Assembly: GCA_944548615.1 (NCBI GenBank)
Contig: OX155967.1
Coordinates: 1,957,662 to 2,021,661 of the forward strand
Source of the DNA: Micropterix aruncella
Lineage: Eukaryota > Arthropoda > Insecta > Lepidoptera > Micropterigidae
Length of the DNA stretch: 64,000 nt
Direction: 5' to 3'
Part shown: positions 53,118-64,000 of the stretch, piece by piece
Numbering within the stretch: the stretch's first letter is position 1
How the letters are laid out: every line of letters starts with the position of its first letter
The notes under the pieces: model-generated
What the model was told of the DNA's origin: nothing
Databases searched by the model: none
The model's input: the letters and a program-made list of their open reading frames with translations, nothing else
Position numbers and translations under genes: made by a program

Positions 53118-53759
53118 TGTTAGGGACCACCCATCACTGGACTCCAATTTGCTCGTAGTGAGGAGGTGGTATCATATGGGGGTTTTCTCCGTAATGAAAG
53201 GCGTCCTTGATGAAGCTGAAGATATTTATTGACGAACTTGATTGATGATTGCCAGTTATAACGCTTCCGAATAGTTGATCGCGACGCGCGGTTAGGTAGT
53301 GAGTGCTCGAAGAATGATGCTCGCGGATATGATGGCTGATGGCTACTCGAAGATTGATATCGCGGATGTGTGATCGAGGTATGAGGCGCGGCGATTGAAG
53401 TCCCGAGGATGATGAGTAACGTCTACTCGAGAATGATAGCGCGGTGGTTGACGACCCGAGGATGATTGCGAGGTATGAGCGCGGTAGACGGTCACTCGAG
53501 GATGATAATTGATTGGTCGAATGTACTGGTTTATATAATATAGTGCATGACGCAATGCTGAAGGCGTGGGGGAAATAAGTGTGTCGATTGAATCGATCAG
53601 AAGAAATTGACACGAGTCACCGGCTGCGACTGCATTAATTACCGAAATTAGATTGAATTTAATGGCAGTACACGTGTAGAATTGATTGTGTTTGCGTTTA
53701 TAGATTTCTTTAGAATCTATTGCTTTTGTTGACTTGATATGTAGGACGAAGTTCCTACA
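53118..53759 (-). mobile_element. Solo LTR, copy 3, nested in LINE-T
   Basis: TG...CA ends with target duplication GAAC (53114-53117 and 53760-53763). The empty site is visible at 29764-29780. Minus-strand sense: TATATAA (53537-53531) and AATAAA (53230-53225). 642 bp. Confidence 0.9.
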
Positions 53760-54481
53760 GAACTATAACTTATTGTTTAAGCGTTTCGATATATTACCTA
53801 TACATGAAAAAATTACGTACTTACTAGCAATGGAGCATTTTAGAAATTCAGAATTTAAAATACCAATACAGTACAGGAATGTTAGAGAAAAAGTCCGTAA
53901 AAGATTTGAAGAACCAAGAGCGAACAACTACTATAGTGAAAGAACGTTAAAGTACCTCATTCCAAGAATCTTTAATACTATTGCATCTGAGGAAGACTGT
54001 GTAAGCGTGAGCAAACAGATGTTTTAAGCTACCTGTTGGACGTTTATAGTGAAATTAGTGGTCATAAGTAAATTTGTTATACGTTTCTATATTTTAAGCT
54101 TGTAGTAATACTGGCCTAATTTAGGCCTGCAGTAAGACCAGTAGTAATACTGCTGTGCATTGTTTTTTATATTATGTATTTTTGTATCACAAATTTGGAA
54201 GTGTAAGACTAGAAAAATAAGAGTTTGTCTCGCCAACAAACTGTATACCAGTTTGGCAAGATTTTTAATATTTAAAAAAATGTATTTTTTCTCTGAAAAA
54301 AAAAAACTGTTTTTTTTAGAATTTAGATTACTTTTTACAAGGAAAAAAATCAACTTTGAAGATTCTGTGAAAAACGCCTTCAAAGCATTCATTGGTTCCT
54401 GTCCGCGAGAATTTCACAGCAGAGGAATTAAGCATTAAAATGACATATATATATAGATAATGGGGGTCAATAGTTCTATAA

Positions 54482-55110
54482 TTTTTTTTTTATTTTATTT
54501 ATTTATACTTTATCCTATTTTATAAAGTTACATAAAATAGATTGCGTTCAAATAGAACACATTTAAAAAAATACATATGATAAAAATCGCGAAAGGGCAT
54601 TACTTGTCAGGATTACATCACCCCACTAGGTATACGCCTGTGTTGGGGTGATGGATACAAAGTTCTGTGGTATTTGCTGAGCCTGTACGCCTTGCCTGCT
54701 GTCCTTCTTCCGTCTATTAAAAAAAACATTACGTAACATAATTTAGCACAATATAAATAATATAATATAACATAACATAATACAATATAATATAATATCA
54801 TATATTATAACATATAAAATAATGTATCATATTTATATATAATATAGTATAACATAATATAAACTGTATATCTGTATCTTCATAATTTACATCTGTTTGT
54901 GGTTAGAAATAAAACATTTTAATATATCATACTTTCGCATTCATCTCTAGTATAATTCGAGAGTCAATGAGACACCCGTTTCTTGAACTGGTTGTCGGTT
55001 ATGTTTAAAATCTGTCCTGTGTACGAGTTAAATATATTAGAGAGTTTAGGTCCGAGATATGCGTAGTGTCTTTGTCCGTAGGTATACAGTCCTCATTTTT
55101 GGACACACTC
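54482..55110 (-). mobile_element. LINE-V 3' end
   Basis: The minus strand carries a LINE C-terminal block (YLGPKLSNIFNSYTG...) at about 54970-55075, a hairpin ATCACCCCACTAG...TTGGGGTGAT at 54613-54650, and an A-rich tail at 54482-54500. Related to 24530-24690. Between them is a (TATAA)-rich stretch. Confidence 0.55.
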
Positions 55111-55379
55111 ATCCTACTCTATCATACACACTCACAAATCGAGAGAACATGATAATATAACATAATATATAAATATTATTACACAACATCACGCACATTA
55201 ACTGTATATTACCAGGAGACTATTTTGGCCGAATTATTGTTATTATTATTTATTAACTTAAGACCCGAGCGATGTTTTTCTTTTTTGTTGGAATAAAAAT
55301 AAAAATAAAATAAAAATTTAACCAATTGGGGAGTTAACCAACCCAATATTTTTGTGGAAATATGTATTGTTTGACTTGT

Positions 55380-55560
55380 CAGCATGCGTTGTACGGGTTG
55401 TGGTCCTCGTGGCGAAGTCCAGGCAGTGCGCGTCCGCGGTTGGTTGTTTGTTTTGGTGGCACACGGCATTGACTGGCCCTAAGTAATGTATGCCAGCCGA
55501 CTAGCCGACTAGCCGGCTGTCCGGGCGGCCTCAAAAGGGCCCGCGATCGCCACCGAAGGA
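55380..55560. other. GC-rich unassigned block
   Basis: Contains a short GCCGACTAGCCGACTAGCCG tandem at about 55494-55515. May be a further R600-associated remnant. No gene supported. Confidence 0.3.
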
Positions 55561-56830
55561 CTCGCCAACCCAAGCACCGCGGTCCTACTCAACCCAGAGC
55601 AAATATGATAGTAGGGGAGCGAGGTTTGCCCGCTGAGTCCTCTTCCCAGTGCCTCGCTGGAGGGGAGTTAATGGGCCCTTGCTGAGTTGGCCACGAAGAC
55701 CCATTCTGTTCAGGGTCGGTCACACTCACGGGTCAACACCCATCCGACGGCCTCCACGCATGAAGTGCGAGCCTGGGTAGGACTCTGACCTTATGGTTAG
55801 TGTCCGCTGGGAATCAACCTTCTGGCGCTCCTGGACGGTCTGCGCACCGTGCGGCGTAAGCCAATCGACTGCGCACTCTGACTAACAGTCGGGGGAGTCT
55901 GGAAGCAGTACTGTTTCCTATAGAGCGGGGATGGTTGCGTACCTTCCGCTGACTGCTCTTGAAACGACCATCGGCTATCCGATCCTGGGTGAACAGCCGG
56001 GCTAAGGACACTGTGGTCCGCGATAGATTCGGTATATACCGTTTCACCGCTTCGTAAGGGAGAGGACCGCGCAAGCGGCCTCGAACTCGTAACCAATCGA
56101 GAGACTGGAGTAATCTGGTCACAATTGGAAGTAAGGGCGTGAGTGTAGGCCCGCCGGGTAACATTCCTGGTTATCTCGCTGTTAAGGCGTTGGCCTCTTA
56201 CGGGTTTGTGGCGGAGCTAGACGGTGGACTGTTTTGTCCAAGTCTTCTGCGCTCCAGGGAGTTAAAATGACATCGAGCCATCCTGTCTTCCATGGAGTGA
56301 ACGTAAGGACTCAGTAGACAGCGTAATCCATAGTCAAACTACGCAAGCAGTCCGTAAGACTCCAACGCCTTACCGCGAAGCACTGGGAAGAGGATCAGCG
56401 GTTAAACCTCGCCCCCTTACTACCAGATTTAGACGGATTTCTCCATCCTTCAGTCTGGTCACAGATTCGAGGTCGCTTGCATATCACGCGGGATCGGGTG
56501 GTTAACGGATCGTTCCTAAGGATAGATAACGTCAGGTAGGCAAATACCCCGCTGCTTAGCAAACGTAGGATTTTAGACTGACTAAACGGTTATTCGCCGG
56601 AGTGCACAGTCGATTTATTAACGCGGCACGGTTCGCAAAACGCCCTGCAGCGCCTGGAGGTCATACCCCAGAGAATCCGATCCCATGTCTATGACAGAGC
56701 CACAGGGGAAACAGAGTCCTTTCCAGGTTCGACCGTCTTCGAGTAGGCTACATGATGGGAGTTGAACCGTGAATTGAGCCGACCCAAGGTATTGAGCAGG
56801 TCATAATTGCCCAAGATGCACGGAACGGTT
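55561..56830. repeat. R600 cluster: old fragment, young copy G (-), old copy H (+)
   Basis: 55561-55667 is an old minus-strand fragment. 55668-56262 is a young minus-strand copy that lost its 5' part after CTCCAGGGAG. 56263-56830 is an old plus-strand copy (GACTCCAACGCCTTACCGCG). Complex inverted cluster. 56831-57356 is unassigned. Confidence 0.65.
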
Positions 56831-57356
56831 AGCTGCCACCGGGAGTCGTCAGTATAATTTTGGAGGAGGAACCTCTGGGTAGAGTTCTTCTGGGTAGAGT
56901 AGTGTGGTTAAAAATCAAGACGGCACCCGAAAGGACCCATCGTTAAAGTCCACTACTATAAGCAGGTTTGCCCTGATGAGTTTAAAGCAATATCCTATTA
57001 GTCATAGGTTGGTCCTCTCGATGATTTTCTCTGCCCACTTACTATATCATGCTGCACCCCAATCTATGATTCACCCAGCATCAACAGCATCAAACTGTTG
57101 TATATCCCTTCGCCAGTGACATTTTAGGTTTAGATCTGATTCTGGGTCTTGTCAATCGAGCCCTGCTTTCTCTTTAGTTTAGCTGCGTCCTCATTAACCT
57201 GTATTCCATCGTGTCCTTTGTCAGTCTAAATATTCAATTGGAAGATGCTTTCTAGTACTATGTCCCATTCCATGGTGAATTTTGAAGATATACATTGATA
57301 CTTCAATATTTACTTCCGTAGTATATGTTGAAATAGGTATGGACCTACGCTATTTC

Positions 57357-57625
57357 TTAGATAAGTAGTGTTTTTGAAGTGAGGAATGAAGGCGATTTTG
57401 AAGTGAGGAATGAAGGCGATTCCAAAGAAGGCGATTTTCGTATATTTGCTGGAAGATAGTTTCGGAGTCTTGCACCATGAAAACAGAAGTAGAAGTAAAA
57501 TTATTATAATGATAAGGAATTACGAAACCGCGAGAACTTAATGGTTCGAAAAGCACTTTGAGAGATAGGAAGGTGTTGATTGGGAGAGTACACGATAGAG
57601 GAGAACAAGTAAATCGACGCTTGAA
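57357..57625 (-). pseudogene. L2-like LINE C-terminal relic
   Basis: Minus-strand blocks (LFEPLSSRGFV..., YHYNNFTSTSVFMVQDSETIF) correspond to the 52494-52740 region. A 25-bp GAAGTGAGGAATGAAGGCGA tandem duplication lies at 57377-57422. Confidence 0.6.
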
Positions 57626-57710
57626 AGGCAGAACTGACTAAGCGGCAATTCATCTAATTGTTGGATTAAAATTGAAATTCAAATTCAAAATTATTTATTA
57701 ATATATAATA

Positions 57711-58399
57711 CTAGATGACCCGGTGAACTTCGTACCACCTAAAATTGATTTGTTTGTAACTATTCATAAGCGTTTATTGATTCAACCTTCCAAATGCAAT
57801 TAATTGAAATCTATAATAAATATGGCCGAATCGTGTACGGTTTGAGTTTCGTTCGGTGAATGAAAGTCGTTTTATAATTAAAATAAATTCAATGTATTTA
57901 ATTTACATGATAAAATATTATTGCTTTTTCGACTTTTCCCACTTTTTTGCATTTTTCGACTTTTATGACTTTTTTGACTTTTTTGACTTATTTGACTTTT
58001 TCGACTTTTTTGACTTTTCCGACTTTTCGACTTTTCCGACTTTTTCGACTTTTTCTACGTTTTCGACTTTTTTGACTTTTTCGATTCTTGACTTTTTCGA
58101 CTTTTCGACTTTTTGAAATTTTACGCAATCGCACGGAATGAATAACAGTTATGGATGGCGCAGCTGTCAAACAATAGGATCGCCGCGAACGCCATCTATT
58201 GAAAGGGGGCCATTTCCCAAAAAGACTAATGTCGATTTTTTCGATTTCAGTTGTTTCTTTTAATTTTTCCTAAATATTTTTTTTGTAAACCACCCCTGAC
58301 TCAAGGCAAACAAAACAAAAGAATAATCATTCAAATCGGTGGAGTCATTTTCGAGATCTTGCGAGACTAACGCACGGCGATTCATTTTTATATATAAGA
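57711..58399 (-). mobile_element. Non-autonomous Helitron with a (GACTTTTTC)n core
   Basis: The minus strand starts at 58399 with TCTTATATATAAAAATGAA after A and ends at CTAG (57714-57711) before T. The interior holds a variable GACTTTTTC/T tandem array (57935-58115). No protein. Confidence 0.82.
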
Positions 58400-58549
58400 T
58401 ATAAGAAAATAGATAGAATAAAACATTATGGAAAAAAGACCTTAGGTGATATACATGAAACTGCTGAAAGGACATGCGAAAAAAAGTGTAAAGGACAGTC
58501 AGCGAAAAAATCAGGTCATGGAAGGAATTAAAAGTAGGTACCATTGGAA

Positions 58550-59375
58550 TTAAAGGAAGGAATTAAAAGTAGGCATGCCTTGAACACAACCGGTATGACG
58601 GCGACGTTAAGCCCCTCATATTTGTTCTTCGGAGGAGAAGTCTTAATCGATGGACGATTCCATGCTTACGGTGAAAACGGATTAAGTATAACGTGGGTGG
58701 TACGGTATAGCTACGACCATATTTCATATCAAAGAAAGCGTATTTTTTCTCAAGAAAATTCGCCCCTAGATCTTCGTAATGCAAAGTTGCAGGTAATAAA
58801 CAAAATGTTAACAAAAATAACCGAGTTATTTTTTTATAAGTGCAGCAGCCAGGTCATGGTGAAACTTAGAACAGGCTATCATAATTAAATGCGTATACAA
58901 AATTTCGTGTCTGTACTGTTGACCGTTGAGGAGTTCCCTCGTTGGAAGCCAACCCTGGGTGCCGCAGTCCTGTCTTGATGAAACTTAGATCGGGCTGTCA
59001 TAATTGAATGCATATACTAAATTTCGTGACTGTGCTGTTGACCGCTGAGGAGTCCCCTCGTCGGGAGCCAATCCTGGGTATAGAATCAGGGCATGCTTGC
59101 TATATAAAATTCATTGTCATCGGAGCTGAACCAACATGTAAATTTTCAACTTCATATGATAATATTTGAGGAGTTCCCTCAATTCCTCATGGATCACATC
59201 ATCAGAACAAAATTTTGATAAAGATGTGACGAATCTGAAAGTACATCCTTTCAAATAAAAAGAATTTTCCAAAGAAATTCATAAATGACGGATTTCAGAG
59301 GTAACAAACATTTAAAGAAAAATACGATCGTATTTATAACCTCCTCCTTTTTTTTAGGTCGGTTAAAAATAAATC
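58550..59375 (+). repeat. Repeat with ~115-bp tandem units, inverted relative to 50.5 kb
   Basis: Two to three units with CTGTTGACCGTTGAGGAGT and CGTTGGAAGCCAACCCTG. The right end is CCTCCTCCTTTTTTTTAGGT, a motif common at arthropod repeat ends. A 114-codon frame at 58544-58888 has no known domain. 59376-59843 is unassigned. Confidence 0.65.
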
Positions 59376-59843
59376 GGCTGTGGTCTACGATCTATAGGAC
59401 CTGACAGGAAAATGAAAAGAGCTTTATCATTTGAAGGGCATGTTCACAGCAGACTAAGATGTTAAAATTTCAAATGCACACCATAGCAAAGAAGAGGAAG
59501 AAATCAAGAATCACACTCATGAAAGCAAAAATGAGAAATATTGTAGAACGGACTAACACGGATATCATAGCATATTGCAAAGGATAAATAGGTCAATAAT
59601 TTATCAAAAGAAATACAAACAAAATCAAATAATTTAAAATGTGTGCATAAGGTAAACTTAGTAATATTAATCCACAATATGACAACTCTACGGTTGTGGT
59701 AGAAAATTCCCACGCCCACACAACTTCAAACCTCTGCCTTAGAGCAGTCTGTAAATATGATGTCCAAGCCAGGGGACCGGAACGATATAAGGTCAGAAAA
59801 TACTACATTGTTTAGGGTGGGGACTGCCCTACTGGTTTTTTAA

Positions 59844-60233
59844 TCAAAACTGTTTGAGGGATGATGTACGAAGTAGTAAGTCTGTCGGAGAAGGGAAGGT
59901 GAAAGTCTTGCTACTGATCTCTCCGCACCGTAATCGATTTCCGGATCGTAATGGAATGCGGCTTTTCCAGGTTGACAGGAACACTGCGACGGCGCAATCG
60001 GTCATGTTCATTTTGTCGTGATTGCGTTGTGTATGTTGTGCACGAAATTGTTGCAATTTCAATGTATTCGCTTGTCGTTCATATTCGGTCGCTCTCAAAC
60101 ATAATTCGGACATGCCAATACGACTATTTTCATTATCCGTCGCTTGCTGGTCATCAGTGCGGCTTGCACGTGAAGTAGATCGCCGCGCATTTGACTGACT
60201 TCGACGACCTATGTTACCTATTCTCCTCGGCAT
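59844..60233 (-). pseudogene. Helitron Rep/helicase protein, N-terminal fragment
   Basis: The frame starts MPRRIGNIGRRSQSNARRSTS, the N-terminus typical of insect Helitron proteins that precede the Rep/helicase (rolling-circle transposition) domains. After a frameshift near 59955, another frame reads FHYDPEIDYGAERSV, the block that normally follows. The gene stops matching soon after, so the Rep and helicase domains are absent. It lies in the right position relative to the 5' terminus of the element. Inactive. Confidence 0.72.
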
Positions 60234-60796
60234 TATAATGAACACTGTAAAAAGACACGGAATTGTTTTCAGTCACTCAAATCTGTCAAACATTCCTTGA
60301 GAACTTAACAATATTGAAATCCTCAGACTAAAGCCGAATTTGTAGTTATGTATAAGCCTGCAAAGTCTATTTACCTTTATATAATGGCTGATCAAAGTGA
60401 TTTTTTGCAAAATGCAATTAAATTCGCTCGAAACAAATCTATTCTTTAATCCCACTACCTTTTTTAAAAGAAAAAACGACGTTAAATGTAATAACAATTT
60501 CACACAGTCGCGCGGAATGAATTATGAATGGCGTAGCTGTCAAACAATAGAATCTATTGTTAGAAAATATAGAGAGCGCCATCTATCGAGAGAAATACGA
60601 AGTGGCCATCCCTAGAAGTACTAATTTCGATTTTTTCGTTTTTTTAGCTGTTCCTTTGAGTTTTTCCTAATTTTTTTTTTTGTAAACCACCCCTGAATCA
60701 AGCCAAACAAAATAAAAGAAAAATAATTCAAATCGGTTGAGTGATTTCCGAGATCCTGCGAGACTAACGCACGGCGATTCATTTTTATATATAAGA
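59844..60796 (-). mobile_element. Remnant of an autonomous Helitron (5' third)
   Basis: The minus-strand 5' end at 60796 is TCTTATATATAAAAATGAA, preceded by A. The first 300 bp match the non-autonomous Helitron at 57711-58399 (GAATCGCCGTGCGTTAGTCT). About 560 bp in, the Helitron protein starts at 60231. The rest of the element is missing. Confidence 0.78.
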
Positions 60797-61048
60797 TTAC
60801 ATATACTTTCAAAATTCAAAGCCATCCTAACTAGGCCTCGCCTGTACTAAGGTAGGCTTAATATAAAAGAAGGTAGAGTGGTTTTCGTAACTTGCTGTAT
60901 TATCTTTGAATATTATTATGTTACGTTTAAGAAGATAGATATAATATGTCTCCAAAATAATAAAGCGTAATAATATTAAATTTAGGTATACATATAAACA
61001 TACACATACATACATAAATAAATATACACTTTATAGATAAATATAAAA

Positions 61049-62492
<1,444 letters not shown>

Positions 62493-62496
62493 TTAA

Positions 62497-63410
62497 CCCT
62501 TTATAGCTTCATCTGACATTTCTGTAACAAACTACTAATCCCCCCAAAATCCCCCTAAATAAGGTACTAAATTCATTTAGTTCATTTGAATCCGTCTAGC
62601 ACTACTGTACCCTACCACTTAGTATCGAGTAAAAATCATAGATAGCGCAACTAAGCGACTTACTGTGAGTTTAAATGTTGAGCGTTGATGAAAGTGATAA
62701 CATAGAACTAAGGCAGGTGTTGAATGACTGATAAAAAAATATAAAAAAATTGTACAATTGTGTGGTTTTCATGGAAACCTGTAGGTAAGAATATAATTTT
62801 ATTCATTCAAAATTTCGATGGCAAGTTCGGATGTTATAACATTTATTGGAACTGACTATGGCAAATTCTTGGTTATTATACCGAAGAGTAAGGAAGGCAA
62901 AATATCTCAACGGCAAACAAATGTCTTCAGCAGAATTCTAGACTTGAGATAGGCGAGACCTTATGCGAGCTTGGCCTGAAGCCTAACATCAAGAGTCGAA
63001 GGGTCTTTAGAAGACGAAATTCAAGCCAAAAAACATAAGGGCCCCTACGCAACATGTTCATCCATTGACAGTAAGGCAGGACCAGGTCGGCCATTGGCCG
63101 ATTTGGGTTAATAAAAGGATACGTTGCAAGATTCCCAAGTGCAATGGCGTTTCACAAACAATTTGCGAAAAATGCATTGTAGCATTATGCTGTAATAAAC
63201 AAAATAATTGTTTTAAATTTTCCATACAACATAAGTGTTTTTTTATACGTTCAACTCAATGTTACAGTAATGTCACATTCCCTTAAATGTCAAATAAATG
63301 ATTAATAATAAATATTTTTGAATTTCTGAGAAATACGTGTTTTTTTATTTGCCTAAACCTATCTCATTATCAACATTATTTTTTGTTTGAAGATCTTGGG
63401 CTACAAAGGG
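62497..63410 (+). mobile_element. Internally deleted piggyBac transposon
   Basis: TTAA flanks at 62493-62496 and 63411-63414, with terminal inverted repeats CCCTTTATAGC (left) and CCCTTTGTAGC (right, complement). 914 bp, compared with the usual 2.5-3 kb. A small acidic N-terminal remnant (about 62683-62730) and the transposase C-terminus are retained; the catalytic core is deleted. Confidence 0.85.
63065..63286 (+). pseudogene. piggyBac transposase C-terminal cysteine-rich domain
   Basis: The frame reads GHWPIWVNKRIRCKIPKC...QTICEKCIVALCCNKQNNCF, the zinc-binding cross-brace that piggyBac transposases use to bind their ends. Just after NCFK the frame is shifted by one nucleotide; in the other frame the usual FH and a stop follow at once. 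The catalytic DDD core is absent. Within a TTAA-flanked element, so origin is clear; activity is not expected. Confidence 0.75.
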
Positions 63411-63414
63411 TTAA

Positions 63415-63720
63415 GTTTGATGAGAGTTTTTGGCGTCGGTCCGTCGGTTGAAAGGCTGCGCGCCATTGCGCGGTTGTGCGCGGTGGCCGCGCGGGTGTGC
63501 AGCAGGGCCTGTCGCAGATTTATGCACGATACTGTCCCCGGCGTTGACAGCGGCCGCCGACCGGCCTCTCCGACCCTCGGCCCCTCCGCACCGCCTGCCT
63601 CCTCCTCCTCCGCCAGCCCCATCAGCGGCCGACGAAGACGGCATTTGCATACCCTCCGCTGGACGCTCCTGCATTGCCAGCCTGCGTCAGACGACCGAAA
63701 GATATGCCCATTGAATTAGT
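63415..63720. other. GC-rich block of unknown nature
   Basis: CpG-rich sequence with open frames on both strands (expected from composition). Proline/alanine-rich plus-strand reading. Could be a host exon or a TE 5' region; no domain recognised. Confidence 0.3.
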
Positions 63721-63721
63721 C

Positions 63722-64000
63722 ATAAAACACTCAACACTAGCTTCTTCTTCTTTTGTTGAACCCGGTGACCGCCTGGGGCACCTGGATCTAAGGGGTGCAA
63801 ATCACACTTAGGAGTTAAATTTACCATGGACGAACTTGCCACCCTAGAGGACATCAAGCTATTTTGTCTCCATGGAGGGAAACTAAATACTTTGCGGACA
63901 GTACAATTCACAATCAAGCTATGACGACAGCGCGTAAAAGTCCAACACCTTACCGCGAGGCACTGGGAAGTGTTACACAGCTGCCTCAAATTATTTGATT
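63722..64000 (+). repeat. R600 repeat, old subfamily, copy I (runs off the edge)
   Basis: AAGTCCAACACCTTACCGCG and GGCACTGGGAAG match copies B and H. The 3' part lies outside the window. Confidence 0.55.

Larger units (their letters stand above)
52157..54250 (+). mobile_element. LINE-T 3' end, copy 2, carrying two nested insertions
   Basis: LINE-T pieces 52157-52269, 52935-53117 and 53764-54250 align in order with copy 1 (29464-30395). Insertions: an L2-like LINE (52270-52928) and a solo LTR (53118-53759). The frame at 53760-54027 again gives FKRFDILPIHEKITYLLAMEHF. Confidence 0.82.

Noticed and set aside
53134..53613. 159-codon minus-strand open frame
   Set aside because: It lies wholly inside a solo LTR and is Ser/His-rich; the other LTR copies do not keep it.
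57988..58170. Lys/Arg-rich minus-strand frame and its Phe/Asp-rich plus-strand counterpart
   Set aside because: Translation artefact of the GACTTTTTC tandem array.
63401..63714. Overlapping 73-110-codon frames on both strands
   Set aside because: CpG-rich DNA produces long frames by composition; no domain or start context supports any of them.

Overview
The window looks like intergenic and intronic DNA of an arthropod, most likely an insect and plausibly a lepidopteran. It is AT-rich and intron-bearing, with (TTAGG)n-type telomeric motifs inside a MITE, Helitrons with the insect-type 5' termini TCTATACTAATATTATAAAG and TCTTATATATAAAAATGAA, and layer on layer of non-LTR retrotransposon debris. 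The order-level call is inference. No bacterial operon, CRISPR array, tRNA or rRNA gene was recognised.

Layout, left to right. 0-5 kb: a Tc1 fossil, then a structurally complete Tigger/pogo-type DNA transposon (1844-4948) with TA target duplication, 23-bp terminal inverted repeats and a two-exon 723-aa DDD transposase. 5-15 kb: the first copies of an unidentified, GC-rich repeat of about 0.6 kb (called R600 here), a LINE with a restriction-like endonuclease and a 706-codon open frame (7570-9690), an RNase H fragment from another LINE, the minus-strand first exons of a probable host gene (12414-12042), and a hAT-like MITE. 15-24 kb: a Jockey/CR1-like LINE carrying two nested insertions, Helitrons, a piggyBac-type MITE inside a Helitron, a LINE tail and a solo LTR. 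24-41 kb: L2/CR1/Jockey-like LINE fragments (some broken by long hairpins), another Helitron, another piggyBac MITE, a LINE containing a 190-bp inverted self-duplication, a second solo LTR, and strongly G-rich repeats. 41-50 kb: a possible promoter/first exon, a nested R600 stack, a hAT transposase fossil, a third piggyBac MITE copy and an L2-like LINE. 50-64 kb: a LINE carrying both a second LINE and a third solo LTR, more R600, Helitrons including one with the N-terminus of an autonomous Helitron protein, a long (AT)n tract, and an internally deleted piggyBac element at 62497-63410.

The pieces do not form a pathway. The window is best read as a stratigraphy of transposition: several insertions are proven by filled/empty-site comparison inside this same 64 kb, which gives their relative ages. 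The least explained items are the R600 family, the cluster of near-perfect snap-back inverted duplications, and the host first exons at 12 kb.
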